Shown here in pieces: positions 1-7,393 of a stretch of DNA of 64,000 nt (positions are counted from its first letter, which is position 1; the number at the start of each line of letters is the position of its first letter). The stretch comes from Streptomyces caatingaensis (lineage in GTDB: Bacteria > Actinomycetota > Actinomycetes > Streptomycetales > Streptomycetaceae): the NCBI RefSeq assembly GCF_001187435.1, contig NZ_LFXA01000018.1, forward strand, positions 186,001 to 250,000, in the 5' to 3' direction. The notes below the pieces were generated by a model. That model was given only the letters and a program-made list of their open reading frames with translations. It was not told the DNA's origin and did not search any database. The translations under genes and the position numbers were made by a program.

Positions 1-1431
1 CCGCAGCTGGTCCGTGCCATGAAGGAGGACTCGGACGGCGGCCAGGCCTACGCGAACCGACTGCTGACGCTCGTCAGCGTGATCCTCGGCGGCCTGGTCC
101 TGCTCACCGTGCTGGGGGCGGAGTACCTCGTCCCCCTGATGTCGAACGACTTCGCCGACGACGCCGCGGCCAACTCCGTCACGGTGACCTTCGTCCGCTA
201 CTGCATGCCCACGATCTTCTTCACGGGCATCCACGTGGTGATGGGTCAGATCCTCAACGCCCGCGGCCGCTTCGGCGCGATGATGTGGACCCCCGTCCTC
301 AACAACGTCGTCGTCATCACCACCTTCGGACTCTTCATCTGGGTCTACGGCACCTCCGGCACCTCCCACCTGGACGTGCACACGATCCCGCCGGAGGGCA
401 TCCGCCTGCTCGGCGTGGGCACGCTGCTCGGACTGGTGGTCCAGGCCCTGGCGATGCTGCCCTACCTGCGGGCGACCGGGTTCAAGGTCCGCCCCCGCTT
501 CGACTGGCGCGGCCACGGCCTGGGCAAGGCCGCGAAGCTGGCCAAGTGGACGATGTTGTTCGTCCTGGCCAACCAGGCGGGCAACCTCGTCGTCACCCAG
601 CTCGCCACCGCGGCCGGCCACGAGGCGTCCCGCCAGGGCCACCCCGGCACCGGCATCACGGCCTACATCAACGCCCAGTTGATCTGGAACATGCCGCAGG
701 CCATCCTGACCGTCTCGATCATGGCCGCGATGCTTCCCCGGCTCTCTCGCTCGGCCCTCGACGGAGACGTCAGCGCGGTCCGGGACGACATCTCCCAGGG
801 CCTGCGCACCTCGGCCGTCGCCATCGTGCCCGTCGCCTTCAGCTTCCTGGCGCTGGGCATCCCGATGTGCACCCTCCTCTTCGGCTCGTCCGGCGACGGT
901 GCCCGTTCCTTCGGTTACACCCTCATGGCGTTCAGCCTGGGCCTGATCCCGTTCTCCGTGCAGTACGTCATCCTGCGCGCCTTCTACGCGTACGAGGACA
1001 CCCGCACCCCCTTCTACAACACGGTGATCATCGCCGCCGTCAACGCCTCGTGCTCGGCGATCAGCTACTTCGTCCTCCCGGCCCGCTGGGTCGTGGCGGG
1101 CATGGGCGCCTCCTACGGCCTCGCCTACGCCGTCGGCGTCGGCGTCGCCTGGCGGCGCCTGCGGAACCGGCTCGGGGGCGACCTCGACGGCGCCCGCGTG
1201 GTGCGGACGTACGCCCGCCTGGCGGGCGCCTGCATCCCGGCCACGATCGTCGGCGGCGTCGCCGCCTACGGCGTCGGGCAGGTCCTGGGCAGCGGCGTGA
1301 CCGGATCGCTCGCCGCCCTGGTCGTCGGCGGAGCCCTCCTGCTCGCCATCTTCTACGCGGCCGCCAAGCGCATGCGCGTCGAGGAGCTGACCGCCATGGT
1401 CGGCATGGTCCGGGGGCGCCTCGGACGCTGA
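1..1431 (+). CDS. murJ: MurJ lipid II flippase, 3' part
   Basis: This is the last 476 codons of MurJ (MviN), the integral membrane flippase that moves lipid II across the plasma membrane for peptidoglycan synthesis. The frame is open from the first base, so the true start lies outside the window. The visible protein is an alternation of hydrophobic segments and short charged loops, about ten or more membrane spans, as in the MVF/MATE fold. It ends with TGA just before a pseudokinase gene. In mycobacteria the equivalent pseudokinase is fused to the MurJ C-terminus; here the two are separate genes. Identification rests on the hydrophobic pattern and on the neighbouring pseudokinase-sigM-trxBA order. 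Confidence 0.93.
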   Translation, partial: PQLVRAMKEDSDGGQAYANRLLTLVSVILGGLVLLTVLGAEYLVPLMSNDFADDAAANSVTVTFVRYCMPTIFFTGIHVVMGQILNARGRFGAMMWTPVLNNVVVITTFGLFIWVYGTSGTSHLDVHTIPPEGIRLLGVGTLLGLVVQALAMLPYLRATGFKVRPRFDWRGHGLGKAAKLAKWTMLFVLANQAGNLVVTQLATAAGHEASRQGHPGTGITAYINAQLIWNMPQAILTVSIMAAMLPRLSRSALDGDVSAVRDDISQGLRTSAVAIVPVAFSFLALGIPMCTLLFGSSGDGARSFGYTLMAFSLGLIPFSVQYVILRAFYAYEDTRTPFYNTVIIAAVNASCSAISYFVLPARWVVAGMGASYGLAYAVGVGVAWRRLRNRLGGDLDGARVVRTYARLAGACIPATIVGGVAAYGVGQVLGSGVTGSLAALVVGGALLLAIFYAAAKRMRVEELTAMVGMVRGRLGR

Positions 1432-1540
1432 CCGGAGCACAACCTTCGCCCACCGCCGTGTGTCGTGCAGGGCGACGGAGTGTGGGCACAATTGTCTTGG
1501 CCGCGGACAGGGTGCAACGGACGGGGAGGCAGGAACGACG

Positions 1541-3187
1541 GTGGCGGAACGGAGCACGGCTGCCGTCGACGTGGCAAACAGCAGCGCCGCCAAGGCGGGC
1601 AAGGCCACGGCCGACGGCACGGAGGCCGGGAAGACCCAGAAGGACGTCGTCGGCGCGCGCGAGGACGACGGGCGCGCGGAGCGCCCTGCCGAGTTGCACA
1701 GCGGCCACAAGCTCGCCGGACGGTACCGCCTCGAGGAATGCGTCACCCGTCTGGACGGATTCAGTAGCTGGCGTGCCGTCGACGAGAAGCTGCGCCGGGC
1801 CGTCGGCGTCCACCTGCTGCCCGCCGATCACCCCCGTGCCCGCTCGGTGCTCGCCGCCGCGCGCTCCGCGGCGCTGCTCGGCGACCCGCGCTTCGTCCAG
1901 GTCCTCGACGCGGTCGAGGAGAACGACCTCGTCTACGTCGTCCACGAGTGGCTGCCCGACGCCACGGAGCTGACCGCGGTCCTCGCGGCCGGCCCCATGG
2001 AGCCCTTCGACGCCTACCAGCTCGTGAGCCAGGTGTCCCAGGCGATGGCGTCGGCCCACCGCGAGGGGCTGGCGCACCTGCGGCTCGGGCCCGCGTCCGT
2101 GCTGCGCACCGGCAGTGGGCAGTACCGCATCCGCGGCCTCGCCGTGATGGCCGCCCTGCGCGGCATCACCTCCGACTCCCCCCAGCGCACCGACACCGAG
2201 GCCATCGGCGCCCTGCTGTACGCGGCGCTCACCCAGCGCTGGCCCTACGAGGGCAACGCGCACGGCCTGGCGGGGCTGCCCAAGGGCGTCGGGCTGATCG
2301 CACCCGACCAGGTGCGCGCGGGCGTCCATCGCGGGCTCTCCCAGCTGGCGATGCGGGCGCTCACCTCCAAGGGGCAGGAGGAGCCCTGCACGACCCCGGA
2401 GGAGCTCGCCAAGGCGGTCGCGGCGATGCCGCGCATCCGGCCGCCGGAGACGCCCTTCACCGCGGGTCCGTCCTACCACCGGCCCCAGGCCGGAGGGTAC
2501 GGACCGCCCGTGGCACACCCGGCCGCCGCCGCTCCGCCGCCCCCGCTGCAGAGCCGCACGGGCACGGCCATCAAGTGGATCGTCTCCTCGCTGCTCATCG
2601 CCGCGCTGGGCCTGGGCAGCTGGCAGCTCGCGGACACGCTGCTGAAGAAGGGGGACAAGGACGACGACACCCACCACTCGCAGTCGTCGGACGGCGGCTC
2701 CCCGAACAAGCCCGCCAACCACAAACTGTCCATCAAGGACAGCCACGAATACGCCCCCGACGGCAGTCCTCAGAACCCCGACAAGGTGCAGTTCACCTAC
2801 GGCGAGGACAACGGCCCCGCCTGGCGCACACGCTCCTTCACCGACCAGCTGGCTCCCAACTCCTACAAGGAGGGTGTGGGCATCGTCTACGACCTCGGCA
2901 AGGAGCAGCAGCTCTCCGAGGCCAAGATCCGGATGCGTGACGCCGGCGGAACCAGGATCACGCTCTATGCGGCGGACGGTCTGGACACGTCCACCCCGGT
3001 GAACAAGATGAAGAAGCTCGCCGGGACCACCGAGAACGGCACGCTGGCGAAGTTCTCCGTGAAGAGCACGGTCAAGACGCGCTATGTGCTGATGTGGATC
3101 ACCGCTCTGCCCTACAGCGGTCCCAAGGACTTCAGTGGGAGCGGCCACAAGCAGGCCATCAGCAACGTCCAGTTCCTCGGCCACTGA
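1541..3187 (+). CDS. Membrane pseudokinase, MurJ partner
   Basis: A 548-residue protein with a protein-kinase fold (about residues 58-290), a proline-rich linker, one membrane span (about 343-362) and an extracytoplasmic C-terminal domain (about 390-548) resembling discoidin-type carbohydrate-binding domains. The kinase part lacks catalytic residues: the HRD region reads HLRLGPAS (about 177-184), there is no DFG motif and the ATP lysine is missing, so it should not phosphorylate. The mycobacterial counterpart is the C-terminal half of MviN, which is phosphorylated by PknB and then bound by FhaA. Both partners are encoded in this window. The GTG at 1541 is preceded by GGGGAGG; GTG at 1571 is an alternative start. 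Binding to FhaA is inferred from the family. Confidence 0.85.
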   Translation: MAERSTAAVDVANSSAAKAGKATADGTEAGKTQKDVVGAREDDGRAERPAELHSGHKLAGRYRLEECVTRLDGFSSWRAVDEKLRRAVGVHLLPADHPRARSVLAAARSAALLGDPRFVQVLDAVEENDLVYVVHEWLPDATELTAVLAAGPMEPFDAYQLVSQVSQAMASAHREGLAHLRLGPASVLRTGSGQYRIRGLAVMAALRGITSDSPQRTDTEAIGALLYAALTQRWPYEGNAHGLAGLPKGVGLIAPDQVRAGVHRGLSQLAMRALTSKGQEEPCTTPEELAKAVAAMPRIRPPETPFTAGPSYHRPQAGGYGPPVAHPAAAAPPPPLQSRTGTAIKWIVSSLLIAALGLGSWQLADTLLKKGDKDDDTHHSQSSDGGSPNKPANHKLSIKDSHEYAPDGSPQNPDKVQFTYGEDNGPAWRTRSFTDQLAPNSYKEGVGIVYDLGKEQQLSEAKIRMRDAGGTRITLYAADGLDTSTPVNKMKKLAGTTENGTLAKFSVKSTVKTRYVLMWITALPYSGPKDFSGSGHKQAISNVQFLGH

Positions 3188-3283
3188 CCCGAGGACCCGC
3201 TGCCCCTACCCAGTGGATCCCTCTCCTCTCTAAGTTGTTCTCAACAGCGGGCCGCGCGCGGCGTACGGCGCTCTCGGGGCGGG

Positions 3284-3997
3284 GTGAGTGCAATCGGAGA
3301 AGAAGCACGACAGCGGGGCACACCGCCCGGCGGCAGTGACAGCGAGCTGCTCGCCCGGCACGTCGCCGGCGATCCCGACGCCTTCGGCGAGATCGTGCGG
3401 CGGCACAGGGACCGGCTCTGGGCCGTGGCCCTGCGCACCCTCGGCGACCGGGAAGAGGCCGCGGACGCCGTCCAGGACGCCCTCGTCTCCGCCTACCGCG
3501 CCGCCCACACCTTCCGCGGCCAGTCCGCCGTCACCACCTGGCTGCACCGCATCACCGTGAACGCCTGCCTGGACCGTGCCCGCAAGGCCGCCGCCCGACG
3601 AACCTCGCCCCTCGTGGAGACGGAGAAGCTGGAACACCTGCTGGAGCCGCACGAGTCCGCGGCCGAGCCGGCGGAACGCGGGGATCTGCACCGCGAGTTG
3701 CTCGGCGCGCTGGCCACGCTGCCGCCCGACCAAAGGGCCGTCCTCGTCCTGGTCGACATGCAGGGCTATCCCGTCGCGGAGGCGGCCGCCGTGCTGAACA
3801 TCCCCGTCGGGACGGTGAAGAGCCGTTGCGCCAGAGCCCGGGCCAGGCTGCTGCCGCTCCTCACCCATCTGCGTCCGGACGGCAGGGGTAGCCCTTCCGG
3901 CGAGCGGGAAAGGAACCGGTCGCAGGGCACGACCGTCCCACCACCGGCGGGACAGAGTGACGTGGATCCAGTGAAGGGCGGAGGTGGACGAGCGTGA
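3284..3997 (+). CDS. sigM: ECF sigma factor SigM
   Basis: A 237-residue extracytoplasmic-function sigma factor. Region 2 (about 25-95) recognises the -10 element and contains the typical DAVQDALVSAYRA stretch; region 4 (about 130-190) has the helix-turn-helix with GTVKSRCARAR. A polar tail follows. The gene overlaps its downstream partner by four bases (GTGA), the usual sign of a sigma/anti-sigma pair made together. The position between the MurJ-pseudokinase genes and trxBA is the same as mycobacterial SigM. The start is a GTG with a weak ribosome site. The inducing signal is not visible in the sequence. Confidence 0.9.
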   Translation: MSAIGEEARQRGTPPGGSDSELLARHVAGDPDAFGEIVRRHRDRLWAVALRTLGDREEAADAVQDALVSAYRAAHTFRGQSAVTTWLHRITVNACLDRARKAAARRTSPLVETEKLEHLLEPHESAAEPAERGDLHRELLGALATLPPDQRAVLVLVDMQGYPVAEAAAVLNIPVGTVKSRCARARARLLPLLTHLRPDGRGSPSGERERNRSQGTTVPPPAGQSDVDPVKGGGGRA

Positions 3998-4899
3998 CCT
4001 CGACGACCGGCACGGAGGGGCATCCGGAGGTCGCGGAAATCTCCGCGCTCACCGAGGGGATCCTGTCCCCCGCGCGCACCGCGGATCTGCGGGAGCACCT
4101 CGCGGACTGCGTGATCTGTGAGGACGTACGCGTCTCCCTCGACGAGATCAGGGGACTGCTGGGCACCCTGCCGGGCCCGGTGCGGATGCCGGCGGACGTC
4201 GCCGGGAGGATCGACGCGGCCCTCGCGGCCGAAGCACTGCTCGACGCGACCTCCCCGGGCACCGGACGCCCCGGTGTTTCACGTGAAACGGCACCGCGGT
4301 CGGACGAGCGTGTTTCACGTGAAACGACGGACCGCGTTTCACGTGAAACAGTGACGGCCGGCCGCCCCGCGGGCCGTCCCCGCGCAGCCACCGGCCCGGG
4401 CCGAGGGGCCTCGCCCCGGAGGCGCCGCTGGGCCGGGATGCTGATCGGCGGAGCCTGCGCCGCCGCGGCCCTCGGTGTCGGCACCGTCCTCCTCCAGGGC
4501 GGCGACGGTGGAGGGGACGGCACCCCGGCCACGGCCGGACAGCGCACCTCCTCGGCGATCGCCGTGACCGAGATCAAGACCCGGGTCCACGACGCCCTCA
4601 AGGACCTCAAGGGCAGTGACGGCGGGGGGATGCGAGCCCAGGACAGCCGGGAGACGGTACCCTTCCAGGACTCGGGCACCACCGCGCCCAGCTGTGTGCA
4701 ACAGGCCATCGGCCGCCCCGAAACGGCTCTCGTCACACGTCATGAGCGGTTCACCGGGACGGACACCTATCTGGTCGTCTTCGCGCACGCCGGCGACGAC
4801 ACACTCGTTGACGTCTATGTCGTCGCGGCGGACTGTGTCGCCTCATCGCCCGGCATTCCGGGAAAGGTCCTGGTGAACCAGACGATCGCCCGTTCCTGA
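3994..4899 (+). CDS. Anti-sigma factor with ZAS-like motif, carries three parS
   Basis: A 301-residue single-pass membrane protein. The cytoplasmic N-terminus has the zinc-binding anti-sigma signature H35-x3-C39-x2-C42, then a linker, a membrane span at about 146-167 and an extracytoplasmic domain. It should hold SigM inactive at the membrane. The linker is unusual: it contains VSRET three times (95-99, 107-111, 115-119), because three parS sites are embedded in frame in the gene. Translation is coupled to sigM through the GTGA overlap. The sensory domain has no recognised fold. The zinc motif and the overlap support the role strongly; partner specificity is inferred from adjacency. Confidence 0.87.
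   Translation: MTSTTGTEGHPEVAEISALTEGILSPARTADLREHLADCVICEDVRVSLDEIRGLLGTLPGPVRMPADVAGRIDAALAAEALLDATSPGTGRPGVSRETAPRSDERVSRETTDRVSRETVTAGRPAGRPRAATGPGRGASPRRRRWAGMLIGGACAAAALGVGTVLLQGGDGGGDGTPATAGQRTSSAIAVTEIKTRVHDALKDLKGSDGGGMRAQDSRETVPFQDSGTTAPSCVQQAIGRPETALVTRHERFTGTDTYLVVFAHAGDDTLVDVYVVAADCVASSPGIPGKVLVNQTIARS
4276..4289. other. parS centromere site 1
   Basis: Perfect 14-bp palindrome GTTTCACGTGAAAC, the ParB-binding site of Streptomyces. It lies inside the anti-sigma gene and is read in frame as VSRET. It is the first of three copies within 74 bp. Confidence 0.96.
4312..4325. other. parS centromere site 2
   Basis: Perfect 14-bp ParB-binding palindrome inside the anti-sigma coding sequence, 36 bp from the previous copy and again read as VSRET. 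Confidence 0.96.
4336..4349. other. parS centromere site 3
   Basis: Perfect 14-bp ParB-binding palindrome, third of the tight cluster in the anti-sigma gene, 24 bp from the second copy and in the same reading phase. Confidence 0.96.
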
Positions 4900-4931
4900 G
4901 CGGTCTCCCCGGCCGCTGCGATGCCCTGGGG

Positions 4932-4957
4932 GGAATGCTCGCCCCGTAGGATCCGTT
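4932..4957 (+). promoter_or_regulatory. SigR-type promoter of trxBA
   Basis: The sequence is GGAAT (4932-4936), an 18-base spacer, then GTT (4955-4957). This matches the known GGAAT-N18-GTT pattern of the thiol-stress sigma factor SigR, which drives trxBA in Streptomyces. The GTG of trxB lies 58 bases downstream. No experimental start site can be read here. Confidence 0.8.
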
Positions 4958-5015
4958 GGGTGGGGTGAGACCCAGCACAGCAGGCAGCAAGTCGGCAGAG
5001 ACGAGGAAGAAACCA

Positions 5016-5984
5016 GTGAGCGACGTCCGCAACGTGATCATCATCGGCTCCGGGCCCGCGGGCTACACGGCGGCGCTCTACACCGCCCGCGCCTCCCTCA
5101 AGCCGCTGGTCTTCGAGGGCTCGGTGACTGCCGGTGGCGCCCTGATGAACACCACCGACGTGGAGAACTTCCCGGGCTTCCGCGAGGGCATCATGGGCCC
5201 CGACCTCATGGACAACATGCGGGCCCAGGCCGAGCGGTTCGGCGCCGAGCTGATCCCGGACGACATCACCGCTGTCGACCTCAGCGAGGACATCAAGACG
5301 GTCACCGACTCCGCCGGCACCGTCCACCGTGCCAAGGCCGTCATCGTCGCCACCGGCTCGCAGCACCGCAAGCTGGGCCTGCCCCGCGAGGACGAGCTCT
5401 CCGGCCGCGGGGTCTCCTGGTGCGCCACCTGCGACGGGTTCTTCTTCAAGGACAAGGACATCGTCGTGGTCGGCGGCGGCGACACCGCGATGGAGGAGGC
5501 CACCTTCCTCTCCCGCTTCGCCAGGACCGTCACCGTCGTCCACCGCCGCGACGCCCTGCGCGCGAGCAAGGCCATGCAGGACCGCGCCTTCGCCGACCCG
5601 AAGATCTCCTTCGTGTGGAACAGCGAGGTCGCCGAGATCCACGGCGAGAGCAAGCTCACCGGGCTGACCCTGCGCGACGTCAAGACGGGCGAGACCTCCG
5701 AGCTGGCGGTCGAGGGCCTCTTCATCGCCATCGGCCACGACCCCCGTACCGAGCTCTTCAAGGGCCAGCTGGACCTGGACGACGAGGGCTACCTCAAGGT
5801 CGAGTCCCCCACCACCCGCACCAACCTCACGGGCGTCTTCGCCGCCGGTGACGTCGTGGACCACACCTACCGTCAGGCGATCACCGCCGCGGGCACCGGC
5901 TGCTCCGCCGCCCTGGACGCGGAGCGGTTCCTGGCCGCCCTCGGCGACGGTGTGAACGTCCGCGAGCCCGAGCAGACCGCCTGA
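5016..5984 (+). CDS. trxB: Thioredoxin reductase
   Basis: A 322-residue flavoprotein that passes electrons from NADPH through FAD to thioredoxin in the cytoplasm. The FAD fingerprint GSGPAG lies near residues 11-16, the redox-active pair is CATC (C136, C139) and the NADPH-binding VVGGGDTA follows. The length is normal for the low-molecular-weight class. The chosen GTG start at 5016 has GAGGAAG at a good distance and begins just before the first beta strand; a reading from 4956 would add 20 residues with no ribosome site. It is followed 38 bases later by trxA, and the pair sits behind a SigR-like promoter, so induction by disulfide stress is expected. Confidence 0.96.
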   Translation: MSDVRNVIIIGSGPAGYTAALYTARASLKPLVFEGSVTAGGALMNTTDVENFPGFREGIMGPDLMDNMRAQAERFGAELIPDDITAVDLSEDIKTVTDSAGTVHRAKAVIVATGSQHRKLGLPREDELSGRGVSWCATCDGFFFKDKDIVVVGGGDTAMEEATFLSRFARTVTVVHRRDALRASKAMQDRAFADPKISFVWNSEVAEIHGESKLTGLTLRDVKTGETSELAVEGLFIAIGHDPRTELFKGQLDLDDEGYLKVESPTTRTNLTGVFAAGDVVDHTYRQAITAAGTGCSAALDAERFLAALGDGVNVREPEQTA

Positions 5985-6022
5985 TCACCCCCCTCCGCAC
6001 AAAGAACCAAGGAGACCGCACA

Positions 6023-6349
6023 ATGGCTCTCAAGGCCGTGACCGACGCGTCCTTCGACGAGGACGTCCTGAAGAGCGACAAGCCCGTCCTGCTGGAGTTC
6101 TGGGCCGAGTGGTGCGGTCCGTGCCGCCAGATCGCCCCCTCGCTCGAGGCCATCGCCGCCGAGCACGGCGACAAGCTCGAGGTCGTCAAGCTCAACATCG
6201 ACGAGAACCCCACCACCGCCGCCAAGTACGGCGTCATGTCGATCCCGACCCTCAACGTCTACCGGGGCGGCGAGGTCGTCAAGACGATCGTCGGTGCCAA
6301 GCCGAAGGCGGCGCTGGAGCGCGACCTGGACGAGTTCATCGGCCAGTGA
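6023..6349 (+). CDS. trxA: Thioredoxin
   Basis: A 108-residue thioredoxin, the general protein disulfide reductase of the cytoplasm. The active site WCGPC is at residues 30-34 and the conserved cis-proline region MSIPTLNVYRGG is near 73-84. AAGGAGA precedes the ATG. The gene is co-directional with trxB and is expected to be co-transcribed from the same SigR-type promoter. A parS site and a long hairpin follow the stop codon. Confidence 0.97.
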   Translation: MALKAVTDASFDEDVLKSDKPVLLEFWAEWCGPCRQIAPSLEAIAAEHGDKLEVVKLNIDENPTTAAKYGVMSIPTLNVYRGGEVVKTIVGAKPKAALERDLDEFIGQ

Positions 6350-6362
6350 GAAGGCGAGCGCC

Positions 6363-6376
6363 GTTTCACGTGAAAC
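6363..6376. other. parS centromere site 4
   Basis: Perfect 14-bp ParB-binding palindrome located 13 bases after the trxA stop codon, in the gap between the convergent trxA and GNAT genes. Confidence 0.96.
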
Positions 6377-6380
6377 GGCG

Positions 6381-6429
6381 GGTGTGAAGGAGGGGCTGTC
6401 CCCGTCGGGGACAGCCCCTCCTTCACACC
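6381..6429. terminator. Bidirectional hairpin between trxA and GNAT gene
   Basis: Two 24-base arms are exact inverted copies around a single central base, giving a very strong hairpin between two convergent genes. There is no T-run on either side, which is common for Streptomyces terminators. Confidence 0.85.
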
Positions 6430-6469
6430 CGAACAGCATGGCCGGACAGCACGCTCACGCCGGGCCCGC

Positions 6470-7087
6470 TCACAACGGCCGCAGGGCGGGCTCCTTCTGG
6501 ACCGCGCCGAGCAGCCGGTCCAACGCCAGCTCGACGTCCTCCTTCCAGGAGAGCGCCGAACGCAGCTCCAACCGCAGCCGCGGATACCGCGGATGCTGCC
6601 GCACGGTCTTGAATCCGACCGCCAGCAGATGATCCGCCGGCAGGACGCACGCCGGCTCCTTCCAACGGGCGTCACCGAAGGCCTCGATGGCCTTGAACCC
6701 CCGTCGGAGCACATCCTTGGCCACCGTCTGCACCATCACCCGGCCGAGCCCCTGCCCCTGGAAGCGCGGCATCAGCCAGGCGGTGGTCAGCTGCACCGCG
6801 TCCGCCGCCACCGGGCTGGTGGGGAAGGCCGTGGAGCGGGGCACATAGGCCGGAGGGGCGTAGAGCACGAAGCCGACCGGCTCGTCGTCCACATAGACGA
6901 CCCGGCCGCACGAGCCCCACTCCAGCAGCACCGCCGAGATCCAGGCCTCCTTCTCCAGCTCCGGACGTCCCGCTCTCAGCGCGGCCTCACCGCTGACGGG
7001 GTCCAGCTCCCAGAAGACACAGGCGCGACAGCGCTTCGGGAGGTCCGGGAGATTGTCCAGAGTGAGCGGTACGAGCCGACGCCCCAT
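6470..7087 (-). CDS. GNAT-family N-acetyltransferase
   Basis: A 205-residue protein with the GNAT acetyl-CoA loop RFQGQGLG at residues 108-115, preceded by the beta-4 strand AVQLTTAWLMP. A small cysteine-containing segment near the N-terminus (CRACVFWELDP, 20-30) is a feature of this Streptomyces family. The substrate is unknown. The gene points towards trxA and shares the convergent hairpin. The ATG at 7087 has GGAAG/GAGG upstream. An in-frame stop at 7100-7102 limits further extension. Its place between trxA and parB matches other Streptomyces origin regions. Confidence 0.88.
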   Translation of the reverse strand: MGRRLVPLTLDNLPDLPKRCRACVFWELDPVSGEAALRAGRPELEKEAWISAVLLEWGSCGRVVYVDDEPVGFVLYAPPAYVPRSTAFPTSPVAADAVQLTTAWLMPRFQGQGLGRVMVQTVAKDVLRRGFKAIEAFGDARWKEPACVLPADHLLAVGFKTVRQHPRYPRLRLELRSALSWKEDVELALDRLLGAVQKEPALRPL

Positions 7088-7233
7088 CGAGCCAGTTCCT
7101 CACTTCCTGCGCGTGCCACGCCCTGGGAGACGCCCAGCACACTGCGCTCCCTGAGCAGGCCGCCGACGAATCCGGCAAGTGCCCCCAGGCCCAGCCCCGT
7201 CGCCACCCAGCCGTTCCGGCTCACCGTTCGCAT
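6976..7233 (-). CDS. Possible small membrane protein overlapping GNAT gene
   Basis: A possible 85-residue reading frame whose ATG at 7233 has an excellent ribosome site (GGAGGGG). Its N-terminus reads SRNGWVATGLGLGALAGF, a glycine-rich membrane span. It then runs 112 bases into the GNAT gene in another frame, where the sequence no longer looks like a protein core. It could be a short leader that couples translation into the GNAT gene, or the remains of an N-terminal membrane anchor separated from GNAT by a frameshift. The good ribosome site is the main support. Confidence 0.35.
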   Translation of the reverse strand: MRTVSRNGWVATGLGLGALAGFVGGLLRERSVLGVSQGVARAGSEELARWGVGSYRSLWTISRTSRSAVAPVSSGSWTPSAVRPR

Positions 7234-7393
7234 GGCCTCGCCCCTCCGTGAACTGCGACAGCGTGTCCGACGCGGTTGTGCCATACCTCAACGCATCGTA
7301 GCCACAGGGCGATTGGGCCGACAGTCGACAAAGGCAAAGGGGCGGCCTGTGTTTCACGTGGAACACAAGCCGCCCCGAAAGACCGGAAGGGAA
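7088..7393. other. Gap between GNAT gene and parB
   Basis: About 306 bases with no secure gene. It holds the start of the possible small membrane protein (ATG at 7233) and the degenerate parS at 7351-7364. It should also carry the promoter of the GNAT gene and the 3' end of the parAB transcript. I could not place a clear promoter or terminator. Confidence 0.6.
7351..7364. other. Degenerate parS site 5
   Basis: GTTTCACGTGGAAC, one base away from the perfect parS palindrome, located 30 bases past the parB stop codon. One-mismatch parS sites of this form are known to bind ParB in Streptomyces. Confidence 0.8.

Noticed and set aside
1061..3184. A 707-codon open frame on the minus strand opposite the pseudokinase
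   Set aside because: The plus-strand gene has recognisable kinase-fold and membrane segments; the minus frame is composition-driven.
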